Assembly (NCBI GenBank): GCA_003833135.1
Contig: QZLH01000035.1
Span: 202,989-234,406 of the forward strand
From: Oehlia diaphana
Taxonomy: Eukaryota > Glomeromycota > Glomeromycetes > Glomerales > Glomeraceae
Direction of reading: 5' to 3'
Length of the DNA: 31,418 bases
Under the pieces are notes generated by a model. That model was not told the DNA's origin. It ran no database searches and saw nothing but the letters and a program-made list of their open reading frames with translations. The position numbers were made by a program, and so were the translations under genes. How positions within the stretch are numbered: position 1 is the stretch's first letter; every line of letters starts with the position of its first letter. Shown piece after piece: positions 21,988 to 31,418 of this stretch.

Positions 21988-23435
21988 CTATCTCAATGAA
22001 CCAGCATCAAATGACCTCGGTCCAGTAAATCCAATTAAACCTAAATATTGAAGATCAATATTATCCGCGTCGCCTTCCGCTCGAAGTAACTTTATCAAAA
22101 TATATTTACCCGATCTTTTAAAGATGAACTTTAGTATATAATTTAATTAATTAGAAAAAAAAGAAAGAAAAATTTATTTGCTTACCGATTAGGTTGCAAG
22201 ATTTGAGTCGTCATATTTGTTCTGGAATCTAATCGGAAAAATGCTGCAGGCCAGGAATCGTCTACGTTGCCACTTTCATATAATGCTCGGTAATCAGCTT
22301 CAGTAAAATCATCATACTTTAACGTGGCTATTTATAAAAGATGGACAAATTAATATAATTAAAAAAGGAAAGTATATTATTATAGATTTATCTTACCTTC
22401 AATTGATATAGGATCATGAGAGACAAAAACTAATCCTTCTTTGCCTATTAAACAAAAAAAAAATGAATATAATTTTCGTATAATATTTAACAATATGCCA
22501 AGTTAAGTATTAAAATTGAAAACATACATGGAGCGGTAAAACCATGTGTAGGAGCTTTTACAATAACTTTTGAGAGTACAAATGCCGGATCCATAACTCC
22601 CAAGATAGGATCACTGAATCTTAGTATAATATTAACATTTTTACTCTTCTTTGAACTAATTATCGAAATAATCATTAGCAATTTTGATCGTAAACAAGTT
22701 GAAACATAATAATGGAAAGAAAAATTACCAGTAGACTGCAGTATCATTTTTTAATATGTTATCCACGTTATATGCAGGACTAAAATAAATTAATTTAAAA
22801 TAAGTAAATATTAGACCGTCTGGAATTAATTTTTTTGTCATTTCTACTAATGCTAATATTGAATAACTGACTGAGTCGCGAATCTATAGGTAAATTCAAA
22901 ACCCTCGTTCTCGATTGTAAGACGTGTATTTTTTTACCAGACATTACAAGCATTACATTCTCTTGACGTCTTTATGTTTGAATGTTTACCTCATACCATG
23001 ACACTAGCCTAAGTTCGAAGTTATTGCTATAAACTTGTAATCGCTCGGACCAAATTAGAATAATACCGCAACATACCTGTAATTACCACCGTCACAGTAC
23101 ACGATTTCAAATCCTAATGCAAATTCTCCACTAGTACCATGCGTGTTTCTCCATTTCCTTTTCATCGCTCTATGATCCCTTGCTGAACTTCTTCTATGTA
23201 AAGACAAAGTTCCAGCCCTACTAGTCGGTCTGCTTGTGGTAGCTGCATGCTGCAGTATCCGTGCGTTAAATATTTCGTCCAACCCGTCACTCCTACTGGA
23301 CGAATTGTTATTATTTAGTGATTGAATCAAGGTTGCGAAAGTATTTGAACGAGATAATTGTTGTATTACAGAAGAAAAGGGAGAAGGAGAAGGAGCTCGT
23401 GTTGTAGAATTTGTTGGATTAGAGGAGACTCGCAT
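21988..23435 (-). CDS. conserved-looking protein of unknown function
   Basis: Six minus-strand exons: 23435-23077, 22779-22729, 22655-22528, 22444-22397, 22327-22186 and 22114-21988. They join in phase into 284 aa. Residues 1-95 are Ser/Thr/Asn-rich and Arg-rich, probably disordered. From about 100 the protein looks like a compact beta-rich domain: FALGFEIVYCDGGNYSPAYN, FVLSKVIVKAPTHGFTAP, EGLVFVSHDP, WPAAFFRLDSRTN, GKYILIKLLRAEG, then NIDLQYLGLIGFTGPRSF. The pattern of a surface-variable, core-conserved strand set ending in KYILIKLLR and IDLQYLGLIG resembles galactose-binding/discoidin-like (APC10-type) jelly rolls, but I cannot name the family. No signal peptide or membrane helix. The ATG is the only one opening exon 1, and intron 1 is 297 bp. 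The Arg/Lys patch HRRSSARDHRAMKRKWR could be a nuclear localisation signal. Confidence 0.8.
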
Positions 23436-26400
23436 ACTTTGTGGAAAAAAAAAATATTGTTTATTTATGTAGAATTTAAGTAAAACTGTATTAGTTGAGT
23501 TTGAATTTTTTTTCTTTTTGTTTTAACCTTTAATAGCACAGACTTATGTTGTATTATATATGTATACCTAATTTAGATTTTAGACTACGTATAACTTACA
23601 TAAAAATAGTCAATTTCTCCCGGCTAATCCCCCCGAACTTTCCATTGTTCGAGAATTTTTTTGACGGAGCAAAAAAATCAAATTCTTCCTTTTCAAAAGG
23701 AATTCTATTAAATTATTTATAAATAGATTTACTAGCTTTTGCTTTATATATTTATTTAGAGAATCTTTTCGTAGAAAAAAAAAAAATAATCTATCAAAAA
23801 CCCGCCCATAAATTCTACTATGTAACCGGAAAATTATTCGAAAAAAAAAAATTCATTTAAACATGGAAATTTTGATAAATGATACGTGTCACCAAACTGT
23901 CAATGAGCATTTGCAAATCACTCTTGATTAAAAAGATCGTTTAAATAGTTTATTCGGTTCCAAGGAATTGGTAACTGTTTCGTATGCATACCTGTAATTC
24001 CACGTGATTCATTATAGATAAAGGATCACAATCCGTATTATTGATGTTGAATGAGAAGTTATATCGTGGGATCATATTGTGATATTATTGTGATATTTTA
24101 TAATCAATCATTTATGTAAAATAACAATTTGATTTGTAATTATATTATATATTTAATTTATTATATAACCTATTAAAAGTAATTGATGTTTATTCAGTTT
24201 CTTATAACATACTGTATTTTCAATTCAGATATTTCATATATTTGACATACATTATTGTTTATAATGTACGACGATGAGTTATCTGATTATCTAAATTCGA
24301 TTTTCTTAGTCGGGTAAATTATGATATTTGAATTTCTACAAACCGTAGCAAATATTTTAACTTGTCAACTTATTTTCTTTTACTGAATAATTAAATAAAT
24401 TTTTTTATTATATTAGTATTTTTGATAAATTAAATTATATTTAATAATTCACTACTAATTACAAATTAAATATACGGTATTCAAGAATTTGACCAATTTT
24501 TATTACTTTTTTCATCCCATCCTTTATAATGTAGCTTAATCACATATATTAATTTATGATTTATAGTATTTTTTTTATTAAACCAAATGTAAAGATATAT
24601 GCTATAAAGTTGTAATAAACTAATTTGGACCTTTATTAAAAAATTATTGGCCAAATTTCTAAGGTTATAACTTGATATATTTTATCTAAAATATAGAAAA
24701 ATAATATGAAAAATATATAGAATTCTTTTATAAATCCAAATAATTTTATTAAATAGCAAGCATAGAATCAATTTAAAAAAGAATAATTGAATTAATATAA
24801 AAATATATATAGTATTATAAGATCTATTATAATTACAGTTAATTTTCTTATTATACAATCTTTATATAATAATAGCAATTAATTATAATTACTAATTAAT
24901 TATCACAGATTTTTTAATTTATATAGTAATTAAACTTCTTTATAATTACTAAAATTTAGTTATATATATTATATATATAATTTATTATAGATTATAGTAC
25001 CAGAATATAATGTAAAATCTGAAAAAGTTAACTTTGTATTAGGTAACATAATTATTTCTTATAACTGCTAGCTTAGTTTAAAAAAATTTACAGGAAAAAT
25101 TTTATTATTAATAATTATTAAGTTATTTAAAGAAAAACAAAAAAAAATTTTAAAATTTAGGACTACTATTTTTACTTTACAATTAACCTTAAAATTTAAA
25201 TCTATGAAACAAAAACCAATTTTTTAACATTATATTGCCTTATCATATTTCTTTCATAAATGTTTAAAATTGCATAATAATTAGAAAAATATTTGTATAA
25301 AATACTTGGATAAATTAAATTATTTGAATAACAAAAAGAAGATTGCTTTTAAGTAAAAAAGAAAAAGATATTACATATAGAAAAGGAAATATTTTAATTC
25401 ATAATATGATATAATAATAGTTTAATTTGGATTAATAGAAAAAAAAAAAAAAAGTAATTCAACTAATTTAATTTTAAAACTAATAATTAAAACTAATTGA
25501 TTTAATAAAATAATTAATTACTAATTGATCTTTTTTAGTAAATGACAAGCTGATTATAACAAATTAGTGAATTTATGATAAGAAAAAATTTATTTTATTA
25601 ATTCTATTTTTTATTTAATTTTAAACTATAAACCAATAAAATATTTTAATTTTATCATTTTAATTAGTATTATAAGATAATACAATTTTTTCTATATATG
25701 ATTTAGCAAAACTGAAGAGATGATTTTATAAAAATTTAATTGTATTTTAAATATTTTTGAAAATTGAATTTTATTGAATTATTTAAATAAACTCAAATTT
25801 TTAAATATATTATAATTATTATATATATATTTTTATTATTTTCTAATATATATATTTTACATATAAAAAATTATAAGTATCAATTTTAATCTAAATATAC
25901 TGTATATATTATATAATTATTATAGATCTAAAAATTTTTATTTTTATTAAAAATATAATTTTTAAAAAATATATATGGACTGATTCTTGGAATCTAATTT
26001 TTTTACATTTTATTAAAGCAAATATAAATTATTATTTATATAAGAATAATAAATTTATACTAGATAATAATGCAAAAAAAATTAATTAATTATATAATTT
26101 TTAATTTTTTTTTTTAATATTAAAATTTAAAAGATCAAATATAACTCTTATGACAAAATCATTGATAATTCATTGTAGAAATAAGTTATATAAATAAATT
26201 TATATTTATTTGAAAGAAAAAATTGAGATCTATCTAATGAATTTAAAATTAAGTAAATTGAATCATTAGTTGTTTAGTAATTACATTCAGTATATTTATT
26301 GAATTTTATCTAAATTTAATTATTAATTATTTTATATATAGTGATTCAATTTAAATGATCTTTGTTCTTTAAGGTGATAGCAATTTTTATCTTTAAAACA

Positions 26401-26649
26401 AATTTAAAATAATTCATTTAATATATGTAGATGTTTAGAAATTATCAATTATATTATTAATATAAAATTTTATAAGTTTGAAATCTAATGTAAAAAAATT
26501 TATTAAATACCTGTATAGAGTTTTAAATAGGTTAACCTAATTCAGGTAACCTGATAGGTGACTTAAATTTATCAGATCAGGTTTAGCAATTTCAATTTGG
26601 TATCAGTTCAAGTTGTAACATCAGTATAACTTGAATGAACTATTAATAT
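23436..26649. other. upstream region and third AT-rich desert
   Basis: 23436-24060 is upstream of the minus-strand gene and only moderately AT-rich, so it likely carries its promoter. At 24264-24312 there is an ATG-initiated exon-like frame, MYDDELSDYLNSIFLVG, followed by a plausible donor GTAAAT; no partner exon is visible. From 24320 to 26520 the sequence is extremely AT-rich with no gene. 26530-26640 has moderately GC-rich words, including TTCAAGTT and AACTTGAA facing each other across a short loop near 26607. Confidence 0.55.
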
Positions 26650-26651
26650 TA

Positions 26652-26745
26652 GGAAATAAGATTATATTAAAAAAAAATATTGGGAGATAAGATTATATTA
26701 AAAAAAAAATATTGGAAAATAAGATTATATTAAAAAAAAATATTT
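26652..26745. repeat. tandem repeat, about 31-bp unit, three copies
   Basis: Three successive units each contain ATAAGATTATATT followed by an A run and ATATT, beginning GGAAATAAG, GGGAGATAAG and GGAAAATAAG. The spacing is about 31 bp, varying with A-run length. Confidence 0.75.
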
Positions 26746-26799
26746 TTTTTTGAAAATATTTTTTTTATAAAATTATACATTTATACTATTTATACTAGA

Positions 26800-26975
26800 A
26801 AAAACATTTTGCAACATTTTTTTTATATTTTATTGAAAAACATTATAAAAACGTTTTTTTTATAAGATTATATTAGAAAAAATATTTTGCAACATTTTTT
26901 TTGATATTTTATTGAAAAACGGTGCAAAAACATTTTTTTAATAAGATTATATTAGAAAAAAATATTTTAAAAACA
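26800..26975. repeat. second tandem repeat, roughly 80-bp unit, two copies
   Basis: The order ATTTTGCAACATTTTTTTT, ATATTTTATTGAAAAAC, a CAAAAAC/TAAAAAC word with a T run, then TAAGATTATATTAGAAAAAA occurs twice in succession. The last word also links it to the 31-bp repeat upstream (ATAAGATTATATT), so both arrays may derive from one element. Confidence 0.65.
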
Positions 26976-27017
26976 AAATATAATATAAAAAATACATTTC
27001 ACAACATTTATTTACAC

Positions 27018-27152
27018 TAAGGTTGCTTGCCGAAACCTTCTTAATAACTGCCGAAACCTATACGGAAAATGCCGAAACTATATTAAATCATATAGTAAAA
27101 TCTTGCCGAAATTTATCGCAGGATTTTGGAGAGGTTTTGGCAAGCAACCTTA
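27018..27152. mobile_element. MITE with 8-bp TSD (hAT-like), copy 2
   Basis: 135 bp with termini TAAGGTTGCTTGCCGAAACC and GGTTTTGGCAAGCAACCTTA, flanked by a perfect duplication ATTTACAC at 27010-27017 and 27153-27160. It is identical to copy 1 (7386-7607) except for one G/A difference and the absence of 87 bp. The right TSD touches the first base of the pogo-like element at 27160. Confidence 0.93.
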
Positions 27153-27159
27153 ATTTACA

Positions 27160-27913
27160 CAGGTAATCTTGATAAATCAGATCCTCGACAAACTGAATTT
27201 GGCACTAATTCAGATTTTTCTTCTAGAACTAAATCATCTATATTAAAACAGTCTTAATATATCAGACGTCTTGATATATCAAACTTTATTAGTAAAATCT
27301 TGATATTTCATAAATCAGATTTTATTCTAGATTAACTATAGTTAAAAAATCTTGAAGTCCAAAATAATTATGTCAATCATTTATTAATTAGGCAAACAAT
27401 TTTTCTTACTTTTTTTTCAAACTATACTTTAGTATGAGAGAAAACAAAGATACGAATAATAAAAAGAATAAATCTTTAACATTAATTCAAAAGAAAGAAC
27501 TTTGCAAAATGAAGAGATCAAAAACTTAGTGGTGTTCAATTAGCAGTACAATATGGAATTTCCACTAGCACAGTTTCTGATATTTTAAAAAAATCAGAAC
27601 ATTGGCTTTCCATTGATACCACTTTACCAAATGCAAATTATTTTTGTGAAAAATCTAATGTTTATTCACAACTAGAAGAAATAATGAGCATTTGAGATAT
27701 GACAAATAGTTTTTTTATAAGAATAAAATTATATTCATTTTTGAATAAATTTTAAAATTTTGAATGAAAAATCACATAATTTCTTAGTATTTCAGATTTT
27801 TCATATAATTTTATATAAATCTAGTTTGGCGAGATTTTTTTGATATATCGAATGTCTTGATATATCAGATATTTTTACTGAAACCAACTGATCCGATTTA
27901 TTGAGATTGCCTG
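27160..27913. mobile_element. pogo-like element, defective
   Basis: The left end CAGGTAATCTTGATAAATC is the inverted match of the right end GATTTATTGAGATTGCCTG, with about 3 mismatches in 19. TA follows the right end at 27914-27915; the left flank is not a clean TA. Subterminal copies of TCTTGATATATCAGA occur on both sides (near 27263 and 27855). The interior holds a broken HTH gene (27434-27695). At 754 bp it is far shorter than an autonomous pogo/Tigger element, so it is an internal-deletion derivative. Confidence 0.75.
27434..27695 (+). pseudogene. broken pogo/CENP-B-type HTH transposase fragment
   Basis: The ATG at 27434 opens a frame rich in Lys and Asn, with SLTLIQKKELCKM, stopped by TAG at 27527-27529. 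The continuation is in another frame as LSGVQLAVQYGISTSTVSDI then LKKSEHWLS, ending in TGA at 27693-27695. The spacing of a basic lead-in, LxxxQKxxLC, and A-x-x-Y-G-I-S-x-S-T-V-S-D-I-L matches the N-terminal helix-turn-helix of CENP-B/Tigger/pogo transposases. The catalytic DDE region is absent. A frame change and early stops make it non-functional. It lies inside the element at 27160-27913. Confidence 0.75.
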
Positions 27914-28146
27914 TATAATACTTTAATAAAAATATTACAGGATATAATTAAATTTAGGCGATTTCTATTTGTACACGGGGTGTTTGAACCCGGATCACGT
28001 GACGTCAATTTTTATAATATTTAAAAAGGAACATGTGACTTTAACTGTGGCGTTTTTTATTGTAACATAAATCACGTACAAGAGCAGCATATACATACAT
28101 GCTATAAATGCGAAACATACATGTTATATATGCTATATAAAATGTG

Positions 28147-31100
28147 TTAGTTTTGACACGTCTTTGAGTAATGTCCATACTGCTTACACTTCCCGCACTT
28201 TCTCCCCTTTGTTTCATCTATAACACCATGATCTATTATGTTAACCTGCGTACTATTTTTCAACACTCGTTTAGATCCTTTAGACGAAGACAATTCAACA
28301 TTTGACTTAAATCTTTTTGGAGGCCGTCCTTTGTGCTTGATAATAGCTGGATTATTAACATCAGCAAAGGGTTCTACTTCCTGAACATTCTTATTCTGTG
28401 CATCATAGATAAAAGCCTTGAGTAAGTTCACTAACTCATTTTGCATATTTGTCTTAAGTGCACAATCAATACCCTTCTTTGATAACCCAAATAATTCCGC
28501 GTAAATGGCTTTACTTGATTTTACAGGTAGTTGGGAACCATGTGAATCAACCCGAAACAAAAAAAAGTGCTGAAAGTTGATACTTTTTTCTGTTTCTACA
28601 TTTTCTACATTTTCTTGTGTTATGCCACATACCGGAATAGAAGGATGTTGTTGCAAAAGATCATTTGGATGAATATTGGTATCCAAGTACCATCGGTTTG
28701 GGATTATGCTTATATGAAATGTTGCATATTGGGAATACATACCAACACGAAGAAAGTGACGGCATACCAACCCTTTATTGATTAAAAGAAGGCAAGTACA
28801 TAAATGCGTTCCTTCATTAAGCAGGATCACATAATGACCTATTCCTTTAGTCCCAGTTGCTCGTACATGCCATACTTCCATGATAGCTTCTGGTGGAATA
28901 GTTTTAATTAGTGATTGGAAGAGGATTTGTCGTGTATCTTGCTCCTGTTCTCTAATTCCAATACTCATTTCTTCATTATCAGTTTCCGTCTAGAAGTGTC
29001 AAAAATATGATTTAATCACAAAATCACATATGGACGAAGCATAAAAATCAAAATTACTTGCCTCCATTAACTGTTGCCATTCTATAACCCGATTGGCATC
29101 ATAGCATACTGATTGATTCATTTGTGATCGCTGTTTTCCAAGCATTACCGGCGTTAAGAAATCTTTGATAACAGCATCCATTTGTCCAAAAAATCTCGTA
29201 TTCAACATTGGCATTCCAACTTTAGGTAATGCATTTCGTTCAATTTCAAACTTTTCAAGATGTTCTTCATTTTTAACATGATCTTTAATACTATGTAATA
29301 GATCACATAATGAGGTAGCTCGATCAACTTTATCATGTATATGTTTATTAATTGATTCAATTCGTTGTGTGCTTTGGGCTCCAGTAGTGAATTGTTTGTA
29401 TACCCAGGGAATTGCCCATGATTCCTTTTTAGCATAGAGTGATTCAGAAAGATATTTTGCTGCTGCTGGATATTGATTTACTAACTGATTCCATCTGCAT
29501 TCAAATAGTTCCTCACAAAGAGAATTACGACATACATAGAACTTATGGTGAAATTCCTCAAACTGACTACCCAATTTTCCTTTAAGCTTTTTTCTGAGAT
29601 TCAGATCAATATGGAAAATGCACAGCAGGTGCTGGGTATTGGGATAAATCTCTTTAATTGAATGAATCATTGAAGGATCTGAATCAGTGAAGATAACTCT
29701 GGGATAAACTCCTGTTTCAGTAAGTATAGTATCAAAGATCCATCTATAGGTGTCTAATGTCTCATCTTCAATGATAGCACTTGCCACAATTCTAGTCTTA
29801 TAATTATTATCAATTACTGTTAAGATGCATAGCATCATTTGAAACCTATTCGTATTATATGTTGTATCAAGTATTACAACGTCATTGTATTTGCTATATA
29901 GTTCCCTTTGTACCGGTGACATCCAAAAAAGAGAGCTTAATTTCCTTGAAATTGGGTCTAGTCTAGGTTTAACTATCCAGAGTGGCTCATCATCCTTCCA
30001 TTCTAGTAATTGTTGAAGCATCTGGGATGCATCAGTGGCACCTGGATTGTTTTTCTGACGAAATTGATATACCGCGTTGTATAAGTCTTTTTTATGAATA
30101 GGTTGGTCTGGATAATCATGTCTAAGCAAAGGATATATAGATCCTGAGTCCATTCGTCCTTGATTAACATACTTCTCTATATCTTCTAACATTTTAGGTG
30201 TTAATTTACGAAAACGCGGTGCTATTTCACGAATAATTGGAGTAAGAGAATGATTATGATGATTGTTAAATGAATTGATCTTTACAACACCATTTTTTTT
30301 TGGACAGGTGACATTAAGTTTCCAGGAACAGAGTACTCGTGAAGAAAAAGCATTACGGCGCTTAATTGGATCTGAAGTGATTTGTGGATTATGTGAGCCA
30401 GACTTGGTGCATTCGTAAGCAACCCTTCTCAAAATTCCTTGTTCTTTTTCACTTGTTCTAATCTTATGATCAAATCCTTCTTTTAATGCAAATCTATCCA
30501 ACCACTTCTTGAATCTATCCCAATTTGCGAAAGTGAGCCCTGAGACCAATTCCAAAGGTTGATCATCATCTGATTCATCATCTTGTAAAGTGTCATCTGA
30601 CGTTGGCAAACTTGGCTCAGAAGGCTATTTAGAAACATAAATAAATCAGACGAAATATTAACAAGAAGCCATGATAAGTAAATGGATAACCAACATACAT
30701 ATGACATGAGACATGTTGGAGAAGCATATTGTGTCAGAGTATTATTAGCATCTGGAGCAACAAATGATGTGGGTTGTGTCAGAGCGGTATCATCAATATT
30801 TGATGTGAAGTGTGCCAGAGTAGCCGCGTATCTATCTGGAGTGTATGATGTGAGATATGTTAGAATATCATCAGCGTATTGTTCATCTGGGGCAATATAT
30901 GACGCGAGGTGTGTTGGAGCAGTATATTGTACATATGATGTGAGGTTTGTATATTGTTCATTTGTATCTAGAACTTTATCTTGTAAAGTGTTATCAAATG
31001 TTGACAGGTATGAATCAATAGGCTATTAAGAAAGAATACAAACACTTATTACTTAGTTAGATAACGAAAAATTTGATGAAGAACGAATATAAGACTGACG

Positions 31101-31183
31101 TGTATCACATGATGCGTCAAAGTAGCATTTTGTTCATATGCGAAAACATCCATAGCGTTTTGAGTGCAGTTGTTGTAAGACAT
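28147..31183 (-). CDS. MULE transposase with FAR1, DDE, SWIM and CCHC domains
   Basis: Four minus-strand exons: 31183-31100, 31022-30699, 30624-29062 and 28989-28147. They join in phase into 937 aa with no internal stop. Residues 29-136 are degenerate short repeats (SYxAPDxxYADDxLT type). An acidic stretch follows, then a FAR1/WRKY-GCM1-type zinc domain (about 170-265; C208, C235 or C243, HHNH). The MULE catalytic core carries VVILDTTYNTNRF (D389), VIFTDSDPSM (D450), HLLCIFHID and STQRIESINKH (E559). A SWIM finger follows (C721, C723, C733, H735), then an AT-hook-like HKGRPPKRF and a C-terminal zinc knuckle CX2CX4HX4C (C922, C925, H930, C935). Role: cut-and-paste transposition of the surrounding element. 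The start ATG begins a 28-codon exon with a clean GTCAGT donor. The last intron is GC-AG. All catalytic residues are present, so activity is possible. Confidence 0.9.
30703..30968 (-). repeat. degenerate coding minisatellite in MULE exon 2
   Basis: On the plus strand the word GATGTGAGRTRTGT and variants recur at about 30703, 30768, 30804, 30849, 30900 and 30936. Each is followed by a GGAGCA/AGAGTA/GAATAT-like word and sometimes by TCATCTGGAGCA. Spacing is 33-65 bp. On the coding strand this gives peptide units of the type LTSY-APDEQYADDI. Units stay in one frame without stops. Confidence 0.75.
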
Positions 31184-31282
31184 TATTACAGAATGTTAAA
31201 TTTAACGAAAAATCAAAGGGTAAAAGCGAAAACAATTGTGATTGTAAACAATGTATACAAATAAAGATTAATTTTCATTATT

Positions 31283-31407
31283 CTGTTACACCGGGTCCAA
31301 ACACCCCATGTATAAAATTTTCTTATTCTGTAACACGGGTCCAAACACCCCATGTATAAAATTTATATAGTTCTGTGATACCGGGTCCAAACACCCCGTG
31401 TATACTT
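31283..31407. repeat. three 45-bp tandem repeats at the MULE right end
   Basis: Units start at 31283, 31328 and 31373, exactly 45 bp apart. Each begins CTGT and contains CGGGTCCAAACACCCC, then GTGTATA or ATGTATAAAATTT. The outermost unit equals the inverted terminal motif of the left end (about 27971-27999), where only one copy exists. The repeats lie about 100 bp upstream of the transposase start codon. Confidence 0.9.
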
Positions 31408-31418
31408 AGAAATTATCT

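Larger units (their letters stand above)
27958..31418. mobile_element. MULE (Mutator-like element), near complete
   Basis: The left end near 27971 reads GTACACGGGGTGTTTG then AACCCGGATCAC. The right end, on the opposite strand, reads TATACACGGGGTGTTTG then GACCCGGTATCAC. A further weak match, GATTTCTA on the left and AATTTCTA on the right, runs outward to the window edge, so the true right terminus and the TSD may lie beyond 31418. Between the ends is one four-exon transposase gene. The element lies 44 bp from the defective pogo-like element, forming a transposon cluster. Confidence 0.8.

Noticed and set aside
22487..22747. 86-aa minus-strand frame as a separate gene
   Set aside because: It is exon 3 of the six-exon gene at 21988-23435, read through both introns.
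28567..28785. 72-aa plus-strand frame
   Set aside because: Antisense to the SWIM-containing transposase exon.
30483..30609. start of the transposase at 30609 as an independent gene
   Set aside because: The codon there is TTG, and the frame continues upstream to a splice acceptor at 30624 that joins two further exons.
30682..31029. 115-aa plus-strand frame made of repeats such as VRAVSS and YDVRYVR
   Set aside because: Antisense to the repeat exon of the MULE transposase; the minus strand has flanking splice sites and joins in phase to the catalytic exon.
31073..31264. 63-aa plus-strand frame
   Set aside because: Antisense to the first transposase exon at 31183-31100.
27950..31418. target-site duplication for the MULE
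   Set aside because: No direct 8-11-bp repeat flanks the visible ends; inverted similarity still continues at the window edge, so the right terminus may lie outside.

Overview
The window looks like nuclear DNA of an early-diverging fungus. A Glomeromycotina (arbuscular mycorrhizal, Rhizophagus-like) genome fits best. The grounds are very high A+T, intron-rich genes with short GT-AG introns, widely spaced housekeeping genes, and decayed and recent DNA transposons including a MULE with FAR1, SWIM and CCHC domains. The lineage is an inference; the eukaryotic gene structures are read directly. No tRNA, rRNA, CRISPR or bacterial feature was seen.

Layout. 1-2194: T-rich tract and AT-rich DNA with one doubtful exon-like patch. 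2195-3366 (+): TMEM41/VTT-family membrane protein, 4 exons, 312 aa. 3367-8750: AT-rich repeat desert with several MITE-like elements, among them an 8-bp-TSD MITE nested in a pogo-like MITE nested in a larger inverted repeat. 8751-10115 (-): reticulon-like protein, 7 exons, 300 aa. 10116-15419: second repeat desert. 15420-16999 (-): LST8, the WD40 subunit of TOR complexes, 9 exons, 341 aa. 17000-17674: shared divergent promoter carrying a MITE within a MITE. 17675-21535 (+): EDEM/Htm1-type GH47 protein with a C-terminal PA domain, 15 exons including two 13-nt microexons and one GC-AG intron, 856 aa. 21988-23435 (-): conserved-looking protein that I do not recognise, 6 exons, 284 aa. 23436-26650: third AT-rich desert. 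26650-31418: transposon cluster made of tandem repeats, a second copy of the 8-bp-TSD MITE, a pogo-like element with a dead HTH gene, and an apparently intact MULE whose right end runs to the window edge.

Every gene model was assembled by hand from splice sites, and the reading phase closes exactly across all introns, which is the main support for the exon boundaries. Three of the five host genes act at the endoplasmic reticulum (TMEM41-like, reticulon, EDEM); there is no operon logic here and their closeness may be chance. The most unusual material is (1) the MULE, with an N-terminal exon of degenerate short repeats, a duplicated splice-acceptor/exon start, a GC-AG intron, and a right end built of three 45-bp repeats against a single left copy; and (2) the 8-bp-TSD MITE family, with two nearly identical copies that have perfect target duplications and differ by a clean 87-bp deletion, plus a third decayed copy.
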